This document shows, one piece after another, positions 9,437-17,063 of a stretch of DNA of 64,000 bases. Position 1 is the first letter of the stretch. Every line of letters starts with the position of its first letter. Below the pieces are notes generated by a model. That model worked only from the letters and a program-made list of their open reading frames with translations. It searched no databases and was not told the DNA's origin. The position numbers and the translations under genes were made by a program. The DNA is from JADGNF01 sp964582085 (GTDB lineage: Archaea > Thermoproteota > Bathyarchaeia > Bathyarchaeales > Bathycorpusculaceae): positions 62,001-126,000 of the forward strand of contig CAZOPV010000005.1 in assembly GCA_964582085.1 (NCBI GenBank), written 5' to 3'.

Positions 9437-10137
9437 TGAGGAGGCATGTAATCGTGAATACCCGTTTCAGCTATTCTCAAATAGCAAGTTACTTCTTGAG
9501 TGTTACGGTTCTTCTCCAAAATAGCCTGCACCACTGACGGTGTATCTGTGGGTTTGAGAGCAATCACGGTGTCTGCCCAGAACTTTAACACGCGCTGTGC
9601 CACTGGTGCAACGGAAATCGAAACTTCGCTGAAAAGGCTCTTAACTTGGCTTGTCACCACAATAGGTATGCTCAGCATTTTGGCTGTTTGTGCCAGAACT
9701 GCCATCTGCCTGTTCAACTCACGATTTAGTGTAAACGCGGTTGTTTTACTTGAAGTTTCAGCAACTTGGGCTCGATAAAGAGAATTGAAGGTGTCTACTA
9801 CCACTAAACCGAAGTTTTTAGCTATGTAATCCCCTAAATGATCCACGACAAAGGTTTGTTCACTAAAATCGGCAGGTTTCATCAAAAGAATCATTTCAGC
9901 TACAGCATCAAATTTTTCTGCGGCTAAATGGAAAAGTCGTTCACTGGAAAAAGTGTTGTCACAATCGATAAACAACGTTTTGAGTCCCCGCATTGAACAG
10001 TTTATCGCACATTGTAAAGCTAAAGTGGATTTGCCTGTTTCAGGTTCACCGTAAATGAGGTTGATGGTTCCAGGCGACAGCCCACCCTCCAAGGCGATAT
10101 CTATACAAGCACAGCCAGTGAGAATCTTGGTTTCCAC
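9433..10137 (-). CDS. radB: RadB, RecA-family recombinase paralogue
   Basis: Archaeal RecA/RadA paralogue involved in recombination and repair, thought to act as a mediator for RadA. Walker A is GEPETGKST (residues 30-38); Walker B lies in the LVVVDTFNSLY strand. 234 residues with no N-terminal helix-hairpin-helix domain separates it from RadA (about 320 residues). GTG at 10137 starts METKILTG. It is divergent from the RuvC-like gene at 10177 with only 39 bp between, so the two promoters share this gap. Confidence 0.88.
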   Translation of the reverse strand: METKILTGCACIDIALEGGLSPGTINLIYGEPETGKSTLALQCAINCSMRGLKTLFIDCDNTFSSERLFHLAAEKFDAVAEMILLMKPADFSEQTFVVDHLGDYIAKNFGLVVVDTFNSLYRAQVAETSSKTTAFTLNRELNRQMAVLAQTAKMLSIPIVVTSQVKSLFSEVSISVAPVAQRVLKFWADTVIALKPTDTPSVVQAILEKNRNTQEVTCYLRIAETGIHDYMPPQ

Positions 10138-10176
10138 AGTTATGCACGTTAAGGGATATTAACTGCGAAACTAATA

Positions 10177-10860
10177 ATGTGTTCTGCCCTAAACATCGAA
10201 GTTAGGAAGGGTATGAAGTCAAAAGTTGCCGTGGCGACCGTTCAAGGAAAAGCGTACTTTTTAATAGTCAATGAACTTAAGCGCCGCAACATTAGGTTCA
10301 TAAGTCTCCTCCCTCGGGACTCTATCCCGCCAGGCATCAAGGTTGTGGTAACCACTGCTGCTGAGCAACAACTGGTTAATCATGGTAGAATTTTGGTTTA
10401 TGATGCAGAAACTGACCCTGAACTCATGGGAAGTCAACTTGTTAAAATTCTTCAGGGAAAAGAGGTCTACGAAAAAATTGTCGTTGGTATAGATCCTGGA
10501 GTTGTTTTTGGGTTGGCAGTGGTAGCTGATGGAACAGTCATTGACGCGGAGAATTGCTTTAGTGTAAAATCTGTCTCAGGAAAAATTAAAAGTGTTTTGC
10601 GAACAGTTGATTTTGCTGTGACCGTAGTTGCTGTTAAAATTGGTAATGGAGTGCCTCTATACAAAACACTTGTGGAAAGGTTAGACAACGATTTGCCACG
10701 TGAAGTACTATTAGAAATCGTTAGTGAAAAAGGAACCAATCATAACGCTCATGAAACGGCTCACAAACGAGGACTGCGTCACATTTTTTCAGCTATAAAG
10801 ATAGCTGGAAGAGAGGGCTACTCTCACCAAAGGAGACAAAATGTTGAACAAGGCAATTAA
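10177..10860 (+). CDS. Archaeal protein with RuvC/RNase H-like fold, function unknown
   Basis: Two parts. Residues 1-95 are a small alpha/beta region. Residues 97-225 open with VVGIDPGVVFGLAVV, the first strand and catalytic Asp pattern of RuvC-like resolvases and related RNase H-fold nucleases, and continue to an SEKGTNHNAHETAHKRGLRH block carrying acidic and His candidates. It may be a Holliday junction or RNA nuclease, but I do not recognise a characterised family member. Its end overlaps the Clp1/Grc3 kinase gene by 20 bp, so the pair is coupled. It diverges from radB, another recombination gene. Confidence 0.65.
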   Translation: MCSALNIEVRKGMKSKVAVATVQGKAYFLIVNELKRRNIRFISLLPRDSIPPGIKVVVTTAAEQQLVNHGRILVYDAETDPELMGSQLVKILQGKEVYEKIVVGIDPGVVFGLAVVADGTVIDAENCFSVKSVSGKIKSVLRTVDFAVTVVAVKIGNGVPLYKTLVERLDNDLPREVLLEIVSEKGTNHNAHETAHKRGLRHIFSAIKIAGREGYSHQRRQNVEQGN

Positions 10861-11944
10861 CTGCGGCAAAACTTTGCTTGTCGACGGACCTGCAACAGTA
10901 CGTTTTGTTACAGGGAAAGTGAGAGTTTTTGGTTACTTAATAAGTGGCTCAGATCAAATTCTGGTGCCTGAGGGCAAGCGTTTGCCCTTTTTTATAGAAG
11001 AAAACTCAGAATTCGATGTAAACGCTGGGGAAAACTCGCAAATACAGGAAGTCTGTGGGGACACAATTCCAACATCTTGGGCTGACGCTTTTGAAGATTT
11101 GCTACTAACACCTAGGAGAGCAACAGTTCGAGTCATGGTTATTGGAAGCGTAGACACAGGGAAAAGCAGTCTTTGCACCTATTTAATAAACCGACTTTTA
11201 GACGAAAAATTTGGAGTGTCGTTTTTGGACGGAGATTTAGGGCAATCAGCCCTTGGACCACCAAGCACTCTTGCGTATACAATAGTTGAAAAACCCCTTG
11301 TTGACCTGTTTGAACTGAAAGCCGAGGAGGCGTTTTTTGTAGGCGCTACATCGCCAAGTGAAAATTTGGATAGAACACTAGAAGGGTTAGCGTTCCTCAC
11401 TGCAGAAGCTGCAAAGAGCACTGCTGACTTTGTTGTTGTGAATACGGATGGCTGGGTTTTGGGAGAAGACGCTGTAAAATACAAAGTGCAGTTGGCTGAA
11501 AAGTTGGCTCCAGACATAATAATCGGTATTCAAAATAACTGCGAGTTAGAACCGTTGCTAGCTGAGCTGGAGAGATTTAGAAAAATTATCGTCGCGGCAC
11601 CTCGTTGGGTTAAAGAGAAAACAAAAGAAAAACGTAAAAATATACGAGAACGAGGCTACGCTAAATATTTAGCAGGAGCAAAAATTAAAAAATGGAGTTT
11701 AAGCGCATTAACTCTCCAATATTTATGTGTTGGCATTTTGAAAAATGACAGCCAAAAAAGCTGGAAAGGTTTATTGATAGGACTGCATGACAGCAAAATG
11801 AAATTTTTAGGAATAGGAATTCTGCAGAACCTTGATTTGAAAAATGGAACCCTCAAGGTATTCACCGCAGTTAATACTGGTCCCACATACATCATTTTAG
11901 GCAAAGTTTGGTTGGACGAGAAACTGCACGAAACCTACAACTAA
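10841..11944 (+). CDS. Clp1/Grc3-type polynucleotide 5'-kinase
   Basis: RNA 5'-OH kinase family that acts in eukaryotic tRNA splicing, mRNA 3' processing and rRNA processing; archaeal members phosphorylate RNA and DNA ends. Domain order fits: beta-rich N-terminal domain (1-95), P-loop kinase domain with Walker A GSVDTGKSS (102-110), DGDLGQS switch, VVVNTDGWV strand typical of Clp1/Grc3, and a small C-terminal domain. 367 residues is normal for archaea. ATG at 10841 lies inside the RuvC-like gene after AGGAG at 10831-10835. Confidence 0.85.
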   Translation: MLNKAINCGKTLLVDGPATVRFVTGKVRVFGYLISGSDQILVPEGKRLPFFIEENSEFDVNAGENSQIQEVCGDTIPTSWADAFEDLLLTPRRATVRVMVIGSVDTGKSSLCTYLINRLLDEKFGVSFLDGDLGQSALGPPSTLAYTIVEKPLVDLFELKAEEAFFVGATSPSENLDRTLEGLAFLTAEAAKSTADFVVVNTDGWVLGEDAVKYKVQLAEKLAPDIIIGIQNNCELEPLLAELERFRKIIVAAPRWVKEKTKEKRKNIRERGYAKYLAGAKIKKWSLSALTLQYLCVGILKNDSQKSWKGLLIGLHDSKMKFLGIGILQNLDLKNGTLKVFTAVNTGPTYIILGKVWLDEKLHETYN

Positions 11945-11947
11945 TTT

Positions 11948-13882
11948 TTACGTTTTGAAAAAATCTCGAAGCACGGCAGATAAAACATTATCTTTTGCGG
12001 GTAAAAGTTTCATGCCGTCACGCACCCAAGCAGGCAAGAAACTTCTACAATAATTAGTTGCGTACCTGTAATCAAGAAAGATTATTGCGCCTTTATCGTC
12101 TAGTGTTCGGATTGGGCGCCCTGCGGTCTGGGAAGCCTTCGTCATCGCAGGTAAAACATAACCGTATTCACGCCCAAATTTGGGGAAACGCTTCTCGTAA
12201 TACTCAATTTGAGCTTTCACTCGCGGTGTTGGTTCAGCATAAGGTACACCTACGATAACTACAGAGTTCATTTGATTACCTGGAAAATCAACGCCCTCCG
12301 AGGTTCGCCCTCCCTGCACGCCTAAAAAGACAGCCCCGCCTGTTAAAGCATGTTGTTTAAATGCTGCGACTAAATGTTCGTTGCCTTTGGAACTCATACC
12401 TCTATGCTCGCAGTACAACGGCTTTTTGACGGCTACTTCTAAACCTGCCTCAAGCAACGCTCGAAGAACTTCAAACGAGGCGGCAAAAACCCCTGTGTTG
12501 ACGGGTGTGTTGGCAACGACTTCAGTTATACGTTTCACAATAGTTTGGTACATAGCAAAAGTGCGACTTTCCATAGCTGTTGAAATACCAAGACAAACAA
12601 CAGAAAGTATGTGCTCTTTGGGGAAAGGAGACGGCGCAACATGTTGGATCGTGTTTTCAGGAAGCTTAGTTATTTTCATGTATGCCTCCAACGGTTGTAA
12701 TGTACCCGACATAACAACATTGGCGTAGGTGGATGAAAACACAGGGCAAGTAGTTTTTGAAGGATCCAACGCTGCAATCTCGAGTTTTGCTGTTTGAGTA
12801 TTTTCTCGGGTGAAGTATTTACTGATTAGGGTGACGTGGGATTCATCGTCTGTTGTGGCCATCCACCTCAAAAGGAAATCACTCATACCATAGAGATAAC
12901 TGCGCGGATGCTTGCCTTCAGAAAGTAAAGTTTTCTTTATAGCAAGCCCTGCCTCGTTGAGGCTTTGGAAAAAACTTCTGGGAGCAAGGATGCCTGCTTT
13001 GTCTCGCACAATTTGAGTTAGAAAATCGGGTGCAAGTTTTTCTTCGCGGCTTATACATGCGGCGCGTTTTTCAGTTTCTGCATAAAGTAGCCTTGCGAAT
13101 ACCGCAGCTTCTTCGTAGCCAAACCTTTTGGCTTCCAACTCTGCTTGGCGCATAACGTAAAGGCTCAAACTACTGCTGGAGATTTCTATAGCTGTTTCAG
13201 GCAGATTATGTGCTTCATCGACGACAAGTATAATTTTCTGCAAAGGAGTTTCCAAGTTTTTGAGAAAAGCATTGCGGATATCCGGGTCAAACGCGTAAAG
13301 GTAGCTTAAAGCTATCACATTAACCTCAGAAACAGAGGATTTCACCAGTTCATAAGGACAGATGTCTTTTTTCTTGCAGGCGCGAATTATCTCCAACGAC
13401 TGATAGGGGCGCGTTGAAATTTGCTGTTGAAGCTGCATATATTCGTAGGTACGCTCATTATTTTTGTAATACGGGCATTCACCTTTAGCTTTAAGAAGCT
13501 CACAAAGCTCCATGAGAGATTTTGCATCGGAGGCTTTGCGTGATTCAGACTTGTTGAGACACATTTCGTGGCGTCCACGCAAAGAAATCCCTGTGATGGG
13601 GTGCTTTTTGCTTATAGCTTTAAGCTCCTCGATTACACGTTCGTGCTGTCTATGAGTTCGCGCTACGTATAATACCTTCAATTTTTTGCTGAACGCTGTA
13701 GGAAGGACAGCCGCTAAAGAGGAGATTGTTTTGCCTAGCCCATTGCTACCTTCAATTAGCACTGAACGGCGGTCTTTGACGCCGTTGAAAATTGTACTTA
13801 TGAATTGGGCTTGATAAGGGCGCACTGTGTTGTAGGGAAAAAACTCAATGACTTCTTTGGGAAGAGCAGTAGGTGAACTCAT
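11948..13882 (-). CDS. xpd: XPD/Rad3-family 5'-3' DNA helicase with 4Fe-4S domain
   Basis: Superfamily 2 iron-sulfur helicase of nucleotide excision repair. Walker A is EGSNGLGKT (residues 44-52), motif Ia VARTHRQHERV, and four cysteines for the FeS cluster fall in MCLNKS, the GECPYY region, RACKK and DICPYE. The DEAH box is followed by NLPE. Helicase domain 2 has GGRTSEGVDFPG and the motif VI QTAGRPIRT. 644 residues is close to archaeal XPD length. It lies 3 bp downstream of the endonuclease III gene, giving a two-gene DNA-repair unit. Confidence 0.92.
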   Translation of the reverse strand: MSSPTALPKEVIEFFPYNTVRPYQAQFISTIFNGVKDRRSVLIEGSNGLGKTISSLAAVLPTAFSKKLKVLYVARTHRQHERVIEELKAISKKHPITGISLRGRHEMCLNKSESRKASDAKSLMELCELLKAKGECPYYKNNERTYEYMQLQQQISTRPYQSLEIIRACKKKDICPYELVKSSVSEVNVIALSYLYAFDPDIRNAFLKNLETPLQKIILVVDEAHNLPETAIEISSSSLSLYVMRQAELEAKRFGYEEAAVFARLLYAETEKRAACISREEKLAPDFLTQIVRDKAGILAPRSFFQSLNEAGLAIKKTLLSEGKHPRSYLYGMSDFLLRWMATTDDESHVTLISKYFTRENTQTAKLEIAALDPSKTTCPVFSSTYANVVMSGTLQPLEAYMKITKLPENTIQHVAPSPFPKEHILSVVCLGISTAMESRTFAMYQTIVKRITEVVANTPVNTGVFAASFEVLRALLEAGLEVAVKKPLYCEHRGMSSKGNEHLVAAFKQHALTGGAVFLGVQGGRTSEGVDFPGNQMNSVVIVGVPYAEPTPRVKAQIEYYEKRFPKFGREYGYVLPAMTKASQTAGRPIRTLDDKGAIIFLDYRYATNYCRSFLPAWVRDGMKLLPAKDNVLSAVLRDFFKT

Positions 13883-13885
13883 TGC

Positions 13886-14548
13886 CTATCCCCATTGTCC
13901 CTTTGTTGGGCAATACACATTCACGACGCAGATGTCACAGGAGGGATTTAGGGCTTTGCAGGTTTTTCTGCCATGCGCAATTAACAACAGGTGTGCAACC
14001 AAATAGTCGGATGGGTCAAAAAGCAACTGTAGGCTCTTACGTGTGGTTTCGTAATCACCTGTAGCAGGTGCAAAGCCTAAGCGTTTGGACACGCGGTTCA
14101 CGTGTGTGTCTACAGGTATGGTGGATTGATTTGCAGAGAAAAGTAACACAACATCTGCCGTCTTGGGTCCTATTCCTTTTATTTGCATAAGTGTATCTCG
14201 TGCCTGTTCAAGAGGTAAAGACAAGATAGATTGTAGAGTTCCATGATATTTCTCGAGTATTGTTTTTGCAGCCTGTTTTATTGTTTGCGCCTTAGCTCTG
14301 TAGAGACCTGCAGGCCTAATTGAATTTTGGATCTTACTGATTGGAGCTGCCCCAAGAGCCTCAGGAGTTATTTCTAAGGCTTTCGAGAGGTTTTGGTAGG
14401 CTTTAACCGTATTTCGGTCTGCTGTATTCTGCGAGATAATGGTTACAACCAACGTTTTGAAAGGATCACGTTCGGTTTTGACACTATTAGTCAGAGCTAT
14501 TTGTTGTTTGAGAATCTGTAGGATTTTTGCTGCGTCGTTGTAATTCAA
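13886..14548 (-). CDS. nth: Endonuclease III (DNA glycosylase/AP lyase)
   Basis: Base excision repair enzyme that removes oxidised pyrimidines. The HhH-GPD fold is clear: helix-hairpin-helix IKGIGPKTADVV with the catalytic Lys, the catalytic Asp in IPVDTHVNR, and the C-terminal FeS loop C-x6-C-x2-C-x5-C. An upstream ATG at 14608 also opens the frame, but a good TATA box (CTATTTATAG on the minus strand, 14596-14605) lies between it and the conserved part. I therefore prefer TTG at 14548, giving 220 residues, the usual Nth length. Cotranscribed with xpd. Confidence 0.88.
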   Translation of the reverse strand: MNYNDAAKILQILKQQIALTNSVKTERDPFKTLVVTIISQNTADRNTVKAYQNLSKALEITPEALGAAPISKIQNSIRPAGLYRAKAQTIKQAAKTILEKYHGTLQSILSLPLEQARDTLMQIKGIGPKTADVVLLFSANQSTIPVDTHVNRVSKRLGFAPATGDYETTRKSLQLLFDPSDYLVAHLLLIAHGRKTCKALNPSCDICVVNVYCPTKGQWG

Positions 14549-14595
14549 GTGTAGCTCTGTCCCTAAAAATTTTGTTAGATAATGACGCGTTAAGA

Positions 14596-14605
14596 CTATA
14601 AATAG
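14596..14605 (-). promoter_or_regulatory. TATA box for the nth-xpd unit
   Basis: CTATTTATAG, palindromic, about 50 bp before the TTG at 14548, giving a predicted leader of about 25 nt. It makes the more upstream ATG at 14608 unlikely as the start. Confidence 0.45.
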
Positions 14606-15115
14606 CATCTGGGCGAGTTTGAGAAAGACCTGGGGGGAAAGCCAAGGAGCAGGCCTGTTACTTTTTAGTTTATAGTCAAGGGTCTTAAAGAGACACAGCA
14701 GATTAAACCTGAAAATTTCATTTTGAGGAACAGCTCTCTCTGTTGAACTAATTGATTTTGCTTTAGGTTATCAACAGTAGAGCCCATAATATTTCAATGT
14801 CTATTTGTGGTTAGTCCGTGAGGCACTGAGCCTTTATATATTGTTTTCTCCAGATCGACACTTCTGGCAACTTTGGGTTTTTTGTTATAATCTGAAATAG
14901 TTTCGTTATGTTCTTCAATAATTGCACATGAGCAAAAATATGTTCTTGAATTGGTCATCAATATTGCAAAGGCAGTTGAACTATAAAGTACCAAAAGGCT
15001 CTTAAGGTTTAAGGTTGCGCTTTTAGATAGAGTCGGTTACCTGTAGCTTTTTAAGAGGAAGACATAAAGATAAAAACAGAAGACTAATCTGGAAAGTCTT
15101 AAGGAGAAAATTATT
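14606..15115. other. Intergenic region without a supported gene
   Basis: About 0.5 kb between divergent units. A short G-rich patch near 14629-14655 stands out but gives no RNA fold I recognise. A minus-strand frame at 14794-14994 lacks a ribosome site and looks like chance. A TATA-like CTTTTTAAG near 15045 may serve the downstream gene. Confidence 0.5.
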
Positions 15116-15484
15116 GTGGATCGCGCTAATGTCATCAAAGAGGAACTAAAGGAAGAGGACTATCGGTTTTTAGCTGTATATGTTGAAGCGACAAATAGCT
15201 GTCTGGTCTTGCTTAGTGAAAAAGAAGATAAATTGGGAACAATGGCAATCGCCGTACCCAGACGAGATACGGTGGATCCAGTTTCGTCGTCTATTTTGAT
15301 TGGGGATAAAAACGCAATTTCAGCACGAATGTTCGCTGAGTATATTGCTGGTAAAAAAGGAAAAATTGCGGTTGTATCCGTTTATTTGGACAGACTAACG
15401 GAATTACAAGCGCAGGCGTATTTTATGCGGTTAATCGAAAAGGTACTGCGCTCCGAAACCGCAAAAAAAGCAGAAAAAATATGA
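15116..15484 (+). CDS. PAC3/PAC4-like protein, putative proteasome assembly chaperone
   Basis: 122-residue soluble alpha/beta protein. The central block LGTMAIAVPRRD followed by VSSSILIGDKN, then FAEYIAGKKGK and a VVSVYL strand, matches from memory the order in eukaryotic PAC3 and PAC4 (PSMG3/PSMG4, about 122 residues): a KMGT or LAVAM strand, an LLG turn, the helix of the A(K/R)(N/R)L region and an FVSYNL-like strand. Those proteins form a heterodimer that helps build the proteasome alpha ring. GTG at 15116 follows AAGGAG. No proteasome gene is in view, so the function is inferred. The C-terminal KKAEK tail is charged. Confidence 0.5.
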   Translation: MDRANVIKEELKEEDYRFLAVYVEATNSCLVLLSEKEDKLGTMAIAVPRRDTVDPVSSSILIGDKNAISARMFAEYIAGKKGKIAVVSVYLDRLTELQAQAYFMRLIEKVLRSETAKKAEKI

Positions 15485-15913
15485 TGAAAAAATACCAATA
15501 AGCCGACTAATTCAACGTTATTAGGTAGTTACTGAATTTTGCGGCGCAAATTGGTTAGAGTTTAATTCCTTTGTGATGTTGAGAAGGAAAAACCGACACA
15601 CCAAAGTAGGCTTAAGAAATAATCAGATGAATGAACAGTTTATGTCTAGTTTGATGGAAGTTTTGTCGGCGCTGTGGGTAGACAGTCTTTACTGATGTCA
15701 GGATTCTTCAATTTGTGGTGTGACCATTGAGAGGAGAAAAAACGTGGGAGAAAAACCGCTTTTAGCCTTTATCTGAGGTGGTTGCTTTAACATGTGAAAT
15801 TACTAATAGTGTAATACTAAAAGCAGAAACTTCGGTGTTAGATGAACTGGAAAACAGCATTGTAAGGTGAGACTTTAAGAACACCAATCATCATTATTCG
15901 GTAGGCACCTTCA
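15485..15913. other. Intergenic region with a possible broken small gene
   Basis: Mostly unstructured AT-rich sequence. The only coding-like signal is the frameshifted small frame at 15744-15870, listed separately. No tRNA-like fold or convincing terminator is visible. Confidence 0.4.
15744..15870 (+). pseudogene. Possible small gene with a +1 frameshift
   Basis: A strong GAGAGGAG site (15729-15736) precedes GTG at 15744. The frame reads MGEKPLLAFI and stops at TGA 15774. In the next frame, from about 15772, the sequence EVVALTCEITNS followed by VILKAETSVLDELENSIVR runs to TGA at 15868 and has coding-like composition. Joined, this gives a protein of about 42 residues. It may be a decayed gene, a sequencing error or coincidence. 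No family recognised. Confidence 0.25.
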
Positions 15914-16975
15914 ATGAAGCAAACTAAGATATTAAAGGTCGATCCGCAGCAACCTGAAATTGATAAAATACGTCAAGCCGCGGACTTTATTAAATCTGGG
16001 GGTTTAGTGGCATTTCCAACGGAAACAGTTTACGGATTAGGTGCAGATGCCCTCAACACAAAAGCAATTTTGGATTTATTTACAGCGAAGAAGCGGCCAC
16101 TGGACAATCCGTCTATTGTTCACGTGGAAAATTTTGAAGATGTCACGCGATTAACTCTGCAAGTTTCAACCACTGCTAAGGAACTGATGAAAAAGTTCTG
16201 GCCTGGACCTTTAACTTTGGTTTTTAAGCGTTCCAATATTGTTCCTGAGGTTACAGCGGCAGGTTTGGAGACGATAGCAATTAGGATGCCTCAGCATAAA
16301 GTCGCATTGACCTTGATCAGAGAGAGTAGATGCCCCATTGCGGCGCCCAGCGCTAATATCGCAGGTAAACCTAGTCCAACATCTGCTGAGCACGTTCTTG
16401 AGGACTTGAACGGTCGTATAGACGTCATAATTGATGCGGGGGCGACACGTATAGGAGTCGAGTCTACTGTGCTGGATGTAAGCGTTGAACCGCCAATGTT
16501 GTTGCGTCCTGGAGGAGTCTCCCTTGAAGCATTAAAAGATGCTATTGACGAGGTGCAGTTGCACCCCTTTGCTGTTTCTGAAAAAGAAGTTGCCCCCGAA
16601 AAAGCCAAATCTCCTGGTATGAAGCACAAGCACTATGCGCCTAAGGCTCCGTTGATTCTTGTAGAGGGTGATCTATCAAAAGTCATGAGCACTATAAAAG
16701 AACTCATAGCTAATTATTGGCTAAACGATAAGAGAGTTGGCGTTTTAGCAACAAGTGAAACTGCCTGGGCTTATGAAGCAGATGTGGTGAAGTCTCTGGG
16801 TAGCCGTCGCAACGTCGAGGCAATGGCGTCACAGTTGTTTAGACTTTTACGGGAGTTTGACTCTGAAAACGTCGACGTGATAGTTGCTGAAGGAGTGCCC
16901 TTAGACGGTTTAGGGTTAGCGGTGATGAACCGCTTACGTAAAGCTTCAGGTTACAACATAATTAAGGCTGTTTGA
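15914..16975 (+). CDS. sua5: Threonylcarbamoyl-AMP synthase Sua5
   Basis: Makes L-threonylcarbamoyl-AMP for the universal t6A37 modification of ANN-decoding tRNAs. The YrdC domain (about 15-205) shows GGLVAFPTETVYGLG, the KRP-x-x-NPS basic motif, ESTVLD and RPGGVS. The C-terminal Sua5 domain (about 235-353) follows a linker containing SPGMKHKHYAP, so this is the two-domain Sua5 form rather than the short TsaC. ATG at 15914. It stands alone upstream of the thermosome. Confidence 0.92.
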   Translation: MKQTKILKVDPQQPEIDKIRQAADFIKSGGLVAFPTETVYGLGADALNTKAILDLFTAKKRPLDNPSIVHVENFEDVTRLTLQVSTTAKELMKKFWPGPLTLVFKRSNIVPEVTAAGLETIAIRMPQHKVALTLIRESRCPIAAPSANIAGKPSPTSAEHVLEDLNGRIDVIIDAGATRIGVESTVLDVSVEPPMLLRPGGVSLEALKDAIDEVQLHPFAVSEKEVAPEKAKSPGMKHKHYAPKAPLILVEGDLSKVMSTIKELIANYWLNDKRVGVLATSETAWAYEADVVKSLGSRRNVEAMASQLFRLLREFDSENVDVIVAEGVPLDGLGLAVMNRLRKASGYNIIKAV

Positions 16976-17063
16976 TAGTAGGAAAACCTTAAATTACACA
17001 GATTTGATTGTTTGCGGTTAGAATTTAAGATTTGTAAATTGTTGTAAAAATGGTGAAAAGAAT

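Noticed and set aside
14794..14994. 66-aa frame on the minus strand
   Set aside because: No ribosome site, no family resemblance, AT-driven composition in an intergenic region.
15481..15535. Possible C/D box sRNA: ATGATGA at 15481 and CTGA at 15532
   Set aside because: No D'/C' boxes or terminal pairing; the C-like box overlaps the stop codon of the previous gene, so chance is more likely.
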